From positions 1,197,508 through 1,261,507 of the forward strand of contig JAQFVV010006429.1 in assembly GCA_028023455.1 (NCBI GenBank): DNA of 64,000 bases, read 5' to 3'. Of this stretch, positions 12,601 through 24,409 are shown one piece after another. The stretch's first letter is position 1. The number at the start of each line of letters is the position of its first letter. This DNA comes from Epiperipatus broadwayi. Taxonomy: Eukaryota; Onychophora; Udeonychophora; Euonychophora; Peripatidae. The notes under the pieces were generated by a model. It was given only the letters and a program-made list of their open reading frames with translations, searched no databases and had not been told where the DNA came from. Both the position numbers and the translations under genes were made by a program.

Positions 12601-14129
12601 CGCAGCAAAGTATGCTTTATTACACGATTCTTATACAAAGCAGAAAGTGTTTTTGTCCATTTTTAACATGTTGCCAAGCATTTTACATGTTTGTGATTTT
12701 GAGGGATATATATACAAATTGTAAATAAATAATTTACTCTATCAAAATTATATGAATTACATAGTTCTAAATAATTTTAAACTAAGAAAGAAAAAAAAAA
12801 TGCATCTCCATTTAAATTTAAAGGCTGTTGTAGAATATAAATGAAATAAGCATTATTAATCAATATCTAATATATTATTCCATAGAAAAAAATATGCATA
12901 AAAAGATTTAGATAAACGATATGATATTACCACGTTAAACTATAATCAATAAAAAGTAAAATATTTAATGTTTTATGACTTTAATTGGATAAAAAGACGA
13001 TAAAATAGATAGCTGCAATTGAAGCAATTAATACTAATAGAATTATAAATAATACTTTTAAATCAACAAATAATGGCTTTAATTAGTTTTATTATAATTC
13101 TAGTGTAAATTATTATGATTTAAAAAACTATTGAAAGTAATACCGTGATCATATATATATTAAACTATTTAATAAAACATTTTTTTTAAAACTTTAATAT
13201 TCTTTGCATGCTGAAAAAGAAATACGTCAAACACAACTCCCTAGCCTACAGTTACGTTTTTGAAAATACATCACACAATAATTAATAATTTAAACCTATA
13301 TTGCTAAAAATAGGAAAGAGAATTGTCATTAAAAAAAGAAAAACTGCCAAATTTTTCCCGCCTGTTTTATAATTAACAAACCAATGTACGTTATATGGAT
13401 AATATGTGTATATTTTATAGTAATATAGTTATATATTATACATGCTTTTAATTATCTTCAAAAACATGTATAATGTATAAAGATTAAAAATGTTTTCAAT
13501 TATATAGTACAGTGGCGGAAAAGCAAAATCCAGAACGCAAAGCCATGAATCGCCATCGAATTGTCACTTCCTGTACTCAAACTTTTTGTGAATTTCTGAA
13601 CGATAAACCATTCGATTATTTATTTAATTGTAAAAAAAAAAACTAAAAAGATATCCAGTAATATAAATAAAATTTCAAAAAAAAAAAAAAATTGCAAAGC
13701 CGAAGAGAAAAAATACAAAAATATTAAATACAGACACGAAAAAAAAAAAAAGAAAGCAATTGCAAAATATATAAAATTTTAAAATATGTATTTTTTGAAT
13801 AAAATAAAATTTATATTCAAATAATTAATTATTTTATTAAAATGGCATTAAAGAGTTTATGATAAACAGCAAATATATTTCTCAAAAAATATTTCAAAAC
13901 TAATAATAAAGCATTTTTGTAATATTTTATTAATAATAATTCTTGAAAAACTGAAGTACAGCATTACTGTTAAAGAGCTAGAAGTGGTATACCGCAGTTT
14001 CATCATATTGACGATTTCCATTTACAAGGTTTTATTTATTTGAAATTGGCAAAAATAGTAAATGAGAAATTAAAAAAATTCGACAAAAAAATTGATTTCA
14101 TGCATTTTAATTTTATTTGATCACAATGT
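12601..14129. other. AT-rich spacer
   Basis: No gene seen. Several homopurine A runs near 13620-13760 and short (AT)n tracts only. Confidence 0.5.
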
Positions 14130-14440
14130 ATGTATACATCATCAACAAACATTATCAATCCACTGCAGGATGAAGGTTTTTCCAAGTTCAATCTATCTTT
14201 GCCTATCTTCAGCTTCTCTTCTCCACATCACCCATGCACCTTTCTTATTTCATCCATCCATCTCTCATATAGTCTCTTTCTGCGTTTTTTACAATCTCTT
14301 GGAATCCAGTTTAAGATTTTAATTGTCCATCTATTGTCATCTCTTCTAGCAATATGCCCAGCCCAACTCCTGTTCAGTCTTTTAATTTTTTCAATGAGAT
14401 CAGTAATACCTCTTTGTTCTTCTACCCATATATTGTGTTT

Positions 14441-16086
14441 TCAATCTCTTCTTGTAACTCCTAACATGCATCTCTCCATACTTCTTTGATATGTCTGAAG
14501 TCCCTGTATTGCTCTTCTATTAAGTGTCCAAGTCTCAGATTCATAAGTAAGAAATGATAAAACACATTTATTAAAAACCTTCCTTTTCAAACACATAGGT
14601 ATATTTCCTTTTAATATCAAGTTATTTCTACTAAAAGCCCTCCAACCAAGTTTAATTAAATGATTAATTTTATCCATTATGTTTCCATATGTATTAATAA
14701 TCTGACCATGGTATTTGTAGCTGTTAACTTCTTCTAACTTATCATAATCTATCTTTATTTTCATATTTTGAGAAAATCCCTTTAAAATTACTTTGTCTTT
14801 TTAACATTTATCTTTAGTCCTACTTTTCTACTTTCATCTGCTAATACCTGCTACATTTTCTGCAGCTCTAAAGTATTATTTGCAAAAACAACTAAATAAT
14901 CTGTAAAATCTAAATGATTTAAATGATCTCCATTTATTTTCACTTCTTTAGCTTCCTATTTTAATCCACAAAATACTTCTTGCTGCACTGCTGTATAAAG
15001 TTTTGGAGATATGGAGTCACCTATCTTACACCTTTTCAATGTTGACTTTCCTAGTATCATTTTATAATCTAATTATTGCTGTTGCATTTTTATAAATATT
15101 CTTTAAAATATGACAATATCCTGGATCTATACCTTGATGATCCAATTCTTTAATCACTGAAGAAATGTTTATACAATCAAATACATTTTCATATTCTACA
15201 ATTCCAAAGAATAATGGCAACTTATATTCCTTTATCCTTTCTATAACTTCTCTCAATATCTGAATATGATCTACTGCAGTAAAACCACTTTTAAGTCCAG
15301 CTTGTTCTCTTGATTGGTGGAAATCCAATGTTCTCTGTAGGTGAGTTGTAATTATCTTGGTAAAAATTTTGTATAAAACTGATAAAACACTGATAGGTCT
15401 GTTATTTTTAATATCTACTTTATCATCTTTTTTAAATATTATTATTAATACTGCATTCTTCCTATCATCTGGTACATCTTTATCATTTAGATATTTGGTA
15501 TACAACTTTGCTGAAAAAAAATTTCTATGTCTTCATTTGCTTCTTTATATATCAATTATAATTCCATCATTATCTGGAGCCTTTTCTTTTTTCATAAATT
15601 TAATTGCATGTCTCACTTTTTCATTTTAAATTCTGGGCAATTTGGAAGATATAATAGATATAAGAGGTACTTGTTTTTATTACTATGTAATTCTTGATAA
15701 AAACCTTCTACCCATTTCATGATGTCATCTCTCTTTTTAATAATAATTCCATGATTTTTTTCTTATTGCAGGTATAAATTTCCTACTAATACCAAAATGT
15801 TGTTTTATGCTCTTGAGACTTTTATTATCTCTATAACTTTCCTTGCTAGTTCACAGGTATACTTTCTTATATCATTTTCAACTCTTTTCCTCATCATTTT
15901 ACAAAATTCAATATATTCAATCCTTTTTAATGCATCATTTTTGTATATCTTCATATTCCTTCTTTTCTTTGTAAATTTTCTAATCTCAGTAGAAATTTTA
16001 TTGGTCAGTTGCAGCTTTTTTCTACCAGCTGTCTTTGTTGCAGTTTTTAAAATTGTATCACTTATTTTTTTATTAATTTCATTCAA
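14441..16086 (-). pseudogene. RTE reverse transcriptase and C-terminal region, broken
   Basis: Three open pieces follow the protein order of the intact RTE: 15805-16086 (basic linker before the RT), 15062-15505 (RT fingers and palm, with the NNRPISVLSVLYKIFTKIIT block) and 14441-14764 (C-terminal region). Motif A reads FGIVEYENVFD, where the intact copy has FVDYEKAFD, so the first catalytic Asp has become Glu. The RQGD and FADD motifs survive only as shifted DNA between the pieces. Non-functional relic of the polymerase that copies the element RNA into DNA at the nicked target. Confidence 0.88.
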
Positions 16087-16369
16087 TTCTGAATTATGTT
16101 CAAAATCTACTAATACATGAAACTGATGTATAACTTCTAATTTAAATTCATTAGAATGTTACTGAAGATTAGGAATATCAACTGTAAATATTGTTTTCTT
16201 AATAATTTGTGTCTCTCTAGTTTTGTATTAATCTTACATCTTACTAATCAATGATCACTTTTTGTGTTAAATTTATTAAGAACATTACCATCTTGAAATA
16301 TGTATTTTCTGTTAGTCAAAATATAATCCAATTCTGCTGTACCTTTATTTGGATGCTTCCATGTCCATT

Positions 16370-17000
16370 TCATTTTGACATTTTTTTCTCAGAAAAAGAA
16401 TTCATAATATAAAGTTTTTTTCTTTTTTTTTTTGCAAACTCCCCAAGTCTATATCCTCTCTTATTTCTATTACCATAACCAAAATTACCTGCAGCACTTT
16501 CATCTCTCATTTGTTTACCAATTCTAGCATTAAAGTCTCCCATAATAATTTTAAAATATTGTTTTCTCTGATCAATAGCCTTTTGTACACCTACATAAAA
16601 GTCTTCTATTACTTCATCAGAATGAGAACTTGTTGGGGCATAAACCTGAATTATCTGCATTTGGTATCTGCTATTAAGTTACATAATTAATCTTGCCATT
16701 CTGTCTGATACACCATCAATCTCCACAATGTTGTTCTTCCACTTTTTTATTTATAATGAATCCTATTCCATTTGTATTTCCAATTTAGTGCTTTTATAGT
16801 AGAGTACATGTCCACTTTTTAAATCAATTGTCTATTCACCTTTTCCTCTTACTTCACAATGTCCAATAACATCCCATTTAATATAAGACAGTTCTTTTTC
16901 TAATTCTTGCAATTTTCCTTCACTTGAAAGTGATCTGCAGTTGTAAGTACTTAAATAAAAAGTCATCATCAAATGGCAACCTGGGTCCACAATCAGGGAT
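16370..17000 (-). pseudogene. RTE endonuclease domain, broken
   Basis: This is the apurinic-like endonuclease half of the RTE polyprotein. The open part 16370-16660 contains IQVYAPTSSHSDEV and the catalytic IMGDFNARIG motif. Upstream (16660-17000) the frame is interrupted but the DNA still matches the segment encoding the catalytic Glu of the intact copy. Downstream, the region encoding the final Asp-His pair is present as DNA (16255-16370) but shifted in frame. In intact elements this domain nicks the target to prime reverse transcription; this copy cannot make a whole protein. Confidence 0.85.
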
Positions 17001-17212
17001 TCTTAGTACCTCTACTTTCAGCCACCAACTGCTGCCATGATTCATGACTTTACAGCTTCCTAGAAATAAGGGCCATGATTTATTTTTGTGTGACATGATT
17101 GTATATATCTATTGGAAAAATATTTATCATTTATATATACATTCATTCTGCCTTATCAGGCAACTGACCAGAAAGATCAAGGTGTTTCTTGATCTTAAAT
17201 TCAAAAGTAACA

Positions 17213-18152
17213 ATACTGTGATGTAAATGTGTTTAGCACTTTTCAACATCTATGTACATAAGTACATATATCTATGTACATATGTGTGTATGATTTATTG
17301 TTTATTATTATGTGGCTTGAGACTAGATGTCAGGAAAGTGGACTATTATAGTTATATTACCTTGCATACTAATTCATTAAAATGTGACTATTTACTTTAG
17401 AGATGACCGTGACAGTTTTCGTACTTTAAATTGTGCTTCTGTGATTATCTGTAGTAATTTTTGTATATATTTTTCTATTTAATGGCAAAAATACTATTTA
17501 ATTAATATTGATCTATTAATTTAATCAATAAATATCAAAGTATATTTAGTCTTCTCTCTACATATTTATTTCTGCCTGTTTGTCTTTAATGTTTTTAGTT
17601 TGTTGTACTCTGATTTCACAGCATTAATTAGATTACCTTGAACAAATTTTTGTAATACTCAATAACATTATTTTTTAGATATTTTACTTAATATTTCTGA
17701 TTATTTTTATATAATAATTGTAAAATATAAGACATTTTGATTTTATTTATATATGTTTTATTACTGTGAAAAGAAATTATTAATTTCAACTATAATGTTG
17801 CTAAAGAAAATCATGGCCAATAAAACTGATCTCTGATTGTTTACCAGTCAACTTAGAAGGATCTATTTAGAAATTTTAAAAGCAAATATAACATTTTGTA
17901 ACAAAATTTTATAGATTTATTATTCTTTTATTGCACAAATTCTGGTTGGTCGAGTGATTTAAAACTCTAGATTTTTGATTGGTCAATTACAGAATCAGCA
18001 GTAAAAATATGTTTATCATTTAATATTATATTCATTTTAGTTTCACTTGTAGAAGAAATTTAATGAAAGTTTTTCAAAAATAAATTTCTATTTATAATTA
18101 CAAAAATATTCTATAGCAGATAATCTAAAAAGAACACTTGTAACCAATTAGA
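17213..18152. other. AT-rich spacer
   Basis: No gene or recognisable repeat apart from short AT runs. Two similar motifs containing TTGGT-CGA/CAA occur near 17940-17990. Confidence 0.4.
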
Positions 18153-18594
18153 AAATGTTGCTTATGTCATTGATTTTTTTTCTCAATTTATGTTAGTGCA
18201 AAAGTAAAAAAATTTTTATTAAAATCTTACTATTTTCCTAAAATAATTATATTTTTAGCATATTTTATGAAAAATATATTATAATATATAAAAACATACC
18301 AACAAAATACTCTCATATATTCGTTTTTGTTTGAAAATCAAATAAAGAGCTTGTGGTAATGAAAATTGTTGATAGGTATCAAAATTGTTGTTAGCATTGG
18401 TTTCTTTTTCAATTTACGTTCATGTAAAAGCAAATACTTTTTTATTAAAATCTCACTATTTTCTAAAATAATTATATTGTCAGCATATTTTATTAAAATA
18501 ATTATAATATGTAAAAAACATGCTCTAAAACATTCATTTTTATTTTCAAAATCAACACATAGAAGTTGGAGTGGTGAAAATTATTGACAGGTAA
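18153..18594. repeat. Two-unit tandem repeat, period ~220 bp
   Basis: Unit 1 (about 18153-18377) and unit 2 (about 18378-18594) align throughout: TTTTTATTAAAATCT, then the CTAAAATAATTATAT block, then a TGAAAATT(G/A)TTGA(T/C)AGG end. They differ by many substitutions, so the duplication is old. May be a relic of a satellite or of a longer element. Confidence 0.7.
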
Positions 18595-18775
18595 TCTTTT
18601 TTTGTTTTAAAGGGGAACCAAACAATCAGCATCTAGGAAATCCTGCCTTCTCCCATTGTTGTACCTTCTTACATCAATATTATTGATTTTTTACTTGTAA
18701 AATAATTCTAGAGAGGGCAGCATCTTATGGTACTTTTTAAGTCCTTTTTAAATACTTTTTTGTGTTAGTAAAGGG

Positions 18776-19254
18776 GTATTAGATTACTTAGAAAAAGTAC
18801 AAAGGAAAATAGAAAAAAAATGCATTGGATGCAGATGTATGGGCAGCAAGCGAGGCAATTCAAGGAGAAATGGGATGGTCAAGTTTTTATATGAGAGATG
18901 CAAAAAGTAAAATGAAAATGTTTGGTAGATTGCAGTTTATGGATAATAAAAGAATAGCCAAAATAGTATTTAATTGGGTTACAAGTAAAGGGCAGGCAAC
19001 AAGATGGGTGAAAAAGATAATATGGTATGCAAAAAATTTGGATAAAGAATTTATATCTGTATATTTGTACAAAAGATGGGATGATTGTGTTAGGAGGATT
19101 GTTGAGTGTTATAGTGGTAAGGCATGGGATAAAAGAATAGATTTATTAAGAACAGGGAGTTAAAGAGATGTAGAACTAGTATGGAGAGTAAAAAGAGTTT
19201 AAATATATATATATAGAAATAAACCGAATATTAGGTGTGAGTTAATTTATGATA
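18776..19254 (+). mobile_element. LINE-X copy 1, left part (split by RTE insertion)
   Basis: Matches 27141-27618 of the longer LINE-X copy: the region after the reverse transcriptase. The open frame 18825-19163 (112 codons) contains AIQGEMGWSSFYMRDAKSKM, nearly identical to the other copy. 5' truncated in the C-terminal region. The match stops exactly at ...TTTATGATA (19254) and resumes at ATAGTAAG (22539), where the RTE element has inserted. An (AT)n tract at 19202-19214 is longer than in the other copy and brings a TAG stop into frame. Confidence 0.92.
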
Positions 19255-22200
19255 AGGAGTTTTGCTATTAACTGAAAGGAGACCCTTTGATTCCTCTTGG
19301 AAGCCTTAAAGGAACCGAGCAGGGAAAATTCCTAATGTCCACTCCATACGTTCTTGTTGTTGCAGTTGTTATTACTATGTGATTATTCATATAGTATACG
19401 AACTTGGATGGGCTGCTCACCAACACGCATTAGCCAGCGTGGTGAGTTTATTGGCTTTTTACCTCTGAGTTTAAGATCAAGAAACACCATGGTCTTTCTT
19501 CTCAGTGCCTGATAAGGCAGAATGAATGTTTGTGTAAATGATAAATATTTTCCCAATACATATATACAATTATGACAGACAAAAATATAGCATGGCCCTT
19601 ATTCCCATGAGGCTGTAAAGTCACCAACCAAGGCAGCGGTTGGTGGCCGAAGGCGGAGGGTGCTAAGAATCCCCTGATTGTGGACCCAGGCTGCCATTTG
19701 ATGACAACTTTTTATTTAGATACTTACAACTGCAGATCACTTTCAAGTGAAGGAAGATTGCAAGAATTAGAAGAAGAACTCTCTTATATTAAATGGGACA
19801 TTATTGGACTTTGTGAAGTTAGAAGAAAAGGTGAAGAGACAATTAATTTAAAAAGTGGACATATACTCTATTATAAAGGCACAAATATTGGAAATACAAG
19901 TGGAGTAGGATTCATTATAAATAAAAAGTGGAAGAACAATATTGTGGAGATTGATGGTGTGTCGGACAGAGTGGCAAGATTAGTTATACAACTTAATAGC
20001 AGATACCAAATGCAGATAATTCAGGTTTATGCCCCAACAAGTTCTCATAGTGATGAAGTAGTAGAAGATTTTTATATGGATGTACAAAAGGCTTTTGATC
20101 AGAGTAAACACCATTTTAAAATTGTTATGGGAGACTTTAATGCTAGAAGATCGGAAGAGAAAGTGTCTGGGGGTAATTTTGGTTATGGTAATAGAAATGA
20201 GAGAGGACATAGACTTGTGGAGTTTGCAGAAAAAGAAAAACTTTATATTATGAATTCTTTTTTTGAGAAAAATGTTAAAAGGAAATGGACATGGAAGCAT
20301 CCAAATGAAGGTACAGCAGAATTGGATTATATTTTGACTAACAGGAAATACATATTTCAAGATAGTAATGTTCTTAATAAATTTAACACAGGAAATGATC
20401 ATCGATTAGTAAGGTGTAAGATACATGTTAATGTAAAACTAGAGAGACAAAAATTATAAAAAAAAACAATATTTACAGTTGATATTCCTAATCTTCAGAA
20501 ACATTCTAATGAATTTAAATTAGAACTTACAAATCGATTTCAAGTATTAGTAGATTTTGAACATGATTCAGATTTGAATGAAATTAATATGAAAATAACT
20601 GATACACTTTTGAAAACTGCAACAAAGATAGCTGGTAGAAAGAAAAAGCAATTGACCAATAAAATTTCTACTGAGACTAGAGAATTTATGAAGAAAAGAA
20701 GGAATATGAAGATATACAAAAATGATGCATTAAAAAGAATTGAATATCTCGAATTTTGTAAAATGGTGTGGAAAAGAGTTGAAAATGATATAAGAAAGTA
20801 TAACTGTGAACTAGCAAGGAAAGCTGTAGAAGAAAATAAAAGTCTTAAGAATGTAAAACAACATTTTGGTATTGGTAGGAAATTTATATCTGCAATAAGA
20901 AAAAAAAATGGAATTATTACTAAAAGGAGAGATGACATCATGAAATTGGTAGAAGATTTTTATCAAGAATTATATAGTAATAAAGAACAAGTACCTCCTA
21001 TATCTATTACATCTTCCAAATTGCCCAGAATTTTAAATGAAGAAGTGAGACATGCAATTAAATGTATGAAGAAAGGAAAGGCTCCAGGTAATGATGGAAT
21101 TATAATTGATATATTAAAAGAAGCAGGTGAAGAAATAGAAAATTTTTTAGCAAAGTTATATAGCAAATGTCTAAATGATAAAGATGTACCTGATGATTGG
21201 AAGAATGCAGTAATAATATTAATATTTAAAAAAGGTGATAAAGAAGATATTAGAAATTACAGACCTATCAGCCTTTTATCAGTTTTATATAAAATTTTTA
21301 CCAAGATAATTACTACTCATCTACAGAGAACATTGGATTTCCACCAACCAAGAGAACAAGCCGGATTTAAAAGTGGTTTTAGTACAGTAGATCATATCCA
21401 GGTATTGAGAGAAGTTATAGAAAGGACAAATGAATATGAGTTGCCATTATGCTTAGGATTTGTAGATTATGAAAAGGCATTTGATTCTATAAACATTTCT
21501 TCAGTGATTAAAGCATTAGATCATCAAGGTATAGATCCAGGATATTGTCATATTTTAAAGAATATTTATAAAAATGCAACAGCAACAATTAGATTACATA
21601 ATGACACTGGGAAAGTCAACATTGAGAAAGGTGTTAGACAAGGTGACTCCATATCTCCAAAACTTTTTACAGCAGTGCTGCATGAAGTATTTTGTGGATT
21701 AAAATGGGAAACAAAAGGAGTGAAAGTAAATGGTGATTATTTAAGTCATTTAGATTTCGCAGATGATGTAGTTGTTTTTGCAAATAATGCTTCAGATCTG
21801 CAGGAAATGTTGCAGGAATTATCAGATGAAAGTAGGAAAGTAGGACTAAAGATAGATGTTAAAAAGACTAAAGTAATGGTTAATCGATTTGCTCAAAATA
21901 TGAAAATAAAGGTTGATTATGATGAATTAGAAGAAGTTAACAGTTACAAATACCTTGGTCAGATTATTAATACAGATGGAAACATAATGGAGGAAATTAA
22001 TCATAGAATTAAACTTGGTTGGAGTGCTTTTGGTAGAAATAACTTGATACTAAAAGGAAATATGCCTATGTGTTTGAAAAGGAAGGTTTTTAACAAATGT
22101 GTTTTACAAGTTCTTACTTATGGATCTGAGACTTGGACACTTAATAGAAGAGCAATTCAGAGACTTCAGACCACTCAAAGAAGTATGGAGAGATGTATGT

Positions 22201-22538
22201 TGGGAGTAACAAGAAGAGATCGTAAACGCAATGTATGGGTAAGAGAACAAATAGGTGTTACTGACCTCATTGAAAAAATTAAAAGATTGAAGTGGAGTTG
22301 GGCTGGACATATTGTTAGAAAAGATGATAATAGATGGACAATTGAAATTTTAAACTGGATTTTAAGAGATTGTAAAAGACCCAGAAAGAGACCACATGTG
22401 AGATGGATGGATGAAATAAGAAAGTGTGCAGGGGTGATGTGGAGAAGAGAAGCTAAAGATCAGAGAAGATGGATTAAACTTGGAGAGACCTTCATCCTGC
22501 AGTGGATTGATAATGGTTGATAATGACGATGATGATGA
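19255..22538 (+). mobile_element. RTE-type LINE, near-complete copy inserted in LINE-X
   Basis: Comparison of the split LINE-X copy with its unsplit relative gives the ends of this 3.28-kb insertion to within a few bases. The 5' UTR (19255-19679) is followed by one long reading frame (19680-22520) and a 3' UTR of under 20 bases ending in an ATGACGATGATGATGA repeat. Endonuclease plus reverse transcriptase in one frame, a very short 3' UTR and a terminal simple repeat are the hallmarks of RTE elements. The target duplication is ambiguous because the 3' repeat resembles the target (ATGATA). It is younger than LINE-X copy 1. Confidence 0.93.
19680..22520 (+). pseudogene. RTE endonuclease/reverse transcriptase, one in-frame stop
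   Basis: A single frame of 947 codons is interrupted only by TAA at 20457-20459; the parts before (259 codons) and after stay in the same frame. Endonuclease: Asn17 (DTYNCRS), Glu46 (LCEVRRK), Asp152-Asn154 (MGDFNA) and Asp240-His241 (NDHRLV) keep the catalytic set. After the stop, counted from the Met at 20574: basic linker 1-110, RT about 120-440 with NYRPISLLS at 228-236, motif A FVDYEKAFD at 296-304, motif B GVRQGDSISP at 353-362, motif C FADD at 395-398, then a C-terminal region to 648. All catalytic residues I can check are present. The start at 19680 is the first Met after an upstream stop; a second Met follows at 19701. The protein nicks target DNA and reverse-transcribes the element RNA in place. 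The one stop probably inactivates this copy. Confidence 0.93.
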
Positions 22539-22985
22539 ATAGTAAGAAAAGTAGTTTATTGTTTAAAGCTCGAACAGATCTTTAGCAACAAGAAAATATA
22601 CATGTAAATAGAAAAATATGGGTGATTTAGTCTGTAAATTGTGTAAGAAAGGAATAGAAAATATTAGGTATCTGTTAATTGAATGTAAATGCTTGAAAAT
22701 AGAAAGGGTACAAATAATGAAGTTATGGAAGAATAAATATGAAAAAAGTGATTATACAGAAAGTAAATTATTGATTTTTATACTGGGTTTGGGAAAAGAT
22801 AAGGGGGATTTAGATATAAAGACTATAGAGTTGACAAAGATTATGTTGTTGAAATGGGATGAAGCAGAATATGGGAAAACTTAGTGTGGGGAATGGAAAA
22901 TAAAGTGTCTAACAGGTTTCTCTCAGTATAATTGCTGAGAGATTCCTGACTCCATTTAAGGAGAAGCCACAGTATATCACATCAT
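22539..22985 (+). mobile_element. LINE-X copy 1, right part
   Basis: Continues LINE-X after the RTE insertion; matches 27618-28075. The open frame 22618-22884 (88 codons) holds the C-terminal zinc-knuckle-like motif as CKLC...YLLIEC: both first cysteines are present but the expected His is Tyr. The 3' UTR ends in an ATCACATCATATCA run, the decayed form of the (CATCA)n tail of the other copy. Confidence 0.9.
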
Positions 22986-23816
22986 ATCAGCTTTAGATGA
23001 ACCTAAATATACTACAGTAACATAAAAACTGCTGGATTTAGAGTGAGTTAAAGCCATCTATGAGTTGATTCATGTCTTTCTTAAAAAGGGTTACTGCTTC
23101 AGATTTATTTACTTTCATTTTAAAAATAAATTTCAGTTAACAAAGGTTTTTAGTATTTTTTTTTAAGCTACAGTGTTCAATTTATTTTTCCCATCATGCA
23201 TCTATTAAACCCTTTTTTTTCCCAAAATATTTATTAAACAAGTACAATGTTTACAGTGACAATTATGTATACATGGTAAATTAAAAGGAAAGCTAGAATT
23301 ATAAACATAAGAACGAATTACATGATTATAAATAAATAAAAGATAGTATTATTCTGGGCAAGAGGTAAACCCTTTGTTCTCATTTTTTTTAATATTTGCA
23401 AACTTCAAATGTATTTTTTAGAATTTTTTTTTTTAATTTCTAAACTTTAATTTCTAAAAAATTCAAGTTCAATTAAATCAAAAGTTGAACATTGACAAAA
23501 ACTACCACCAGAGATAAGAATATAAAATGTGGACTTATTAGATGGTTAATGTTTTCACCAAAAATAAATGTAACCAAATCAAAACACAAAATATGTACTT
23601 AATTTCAGTTTTGATAGAATTAGCAGAAAAATTATTTTTTATTATAATTATTATTTTCAATGTTTTTAAAACAAACAAATTAAGATTCCTGATTTTAATG
23701 TGTTCAAAATAATAAAATTATATTGGAAAATACAAAAAAAAATACTTTTGAGTCACTACTAATATAAATACCCATCATTTGGACTTATTTTTAATTATTA
23801 ATTTAAAAAAAGTATA
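22986..23816. other. AT-rich spacer
   Basis: Nothing recognised between the LINE-X 3' end and the SINE. Confidence 0.5.
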
Positions 23817-23922
23817 TATTGTATAGCCGAGAGGTCATCACAGCCGCCTTGCAAGCAAGTAGTTGGTTGCAGACGGTTGTGGGTTCGCCTCCCGCCGATG
23901 CTATGACATATGAAAAAAAAAA
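23817..23922 (+). mobile_element. tRNA-derived SINE with short TGACATATGA(n) tail
   Basis: Polymerase III A box TAGCCGAGAGG (23824-23834) fits the consensus exactly. The B box GGTTCGCCTCC differs at one position and lies in a T arm with stem GTGGG/CCCGC. The A box resembles type II tRNAs (Leu/Ser), but the anticodon arm does not fold well and the acceptor ends do not pair, so it is not a functional tRNA. Directly after the T arm comes ATGCTATGACATATG and ten A. The same tail follows a different tRNA head at 55306-55397, which shows it is a SINE family and not a stray tRNA pseudogene. Confidence 0.75.
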
Positions 23923-24401
23923 GTTAACTTTAGAAATAAATAAATAAATACTTTCTTTTTATAAACATGGTGTAAAAAAATTCCCATATAATTGTATATA
24001 GATAACCTACCTATAAAGCTCTTTTTATCATGTGCTTATAGAGGGCATATAAGAACAAATATTAAATTTAAATTATGGGTTTTTTACTATAGGCTACCTA
24101 TTAAATAGCCCAAATATAGAATAGATAAGAGGGTGATACCAAAATAACAGTTGATTGGGAGTCTATTGTTAATCAAATATGACAAGGATTGTCACTCTGG
24201 TTATTGACCAGGCAAAACATAGAAAAAAGTTAAAACTTAAAATAATGTAAAATTAGTATTTTTTGTATTTATATATTAGGTAATTAAACTTTTCACTCTT
24301 TTTATAATAGTATAATGTTAATAAATTCATTTTAAAAATGCATATTTTTATTGATTTAAAATTAAAAAAGAAAAAGAAAAAACAAAAGACGAAAATCAAT
24401 A
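23923..24401. other. AT-rich spacer
   Basis: Nothing recognised between the SINE and the hAT element. Confidence 0.5.
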
Positions 24402-24409
24402 ATCTAGAG

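Larger units (their letters stand above)
14130..17212 (-). mobile_element. RTE-type LINE, near full length, broken
   Basis: The entire stretch aligns, in reverse orientation, with the RTE copy at 19255-22538, from the 5' UTR (match fades near 17205) to the 3' end near 14135. It lacks about 190 bases of the 5' UTR present in the other copy. The reading frame is cut into at least four pieces by frameshifts and stops. It lies 2 kb from the intact copy but in the opposite orientation, so it is not a tandem duplicate. Confidence 0.9.

Noticed and set aside
19980-20941. Minus-strand frames of 140 and 133 codons opposite the RTE ORF
   Set aside because: Shadows of the plus-strand RTE coding sequence, produced by its A-rich codons.
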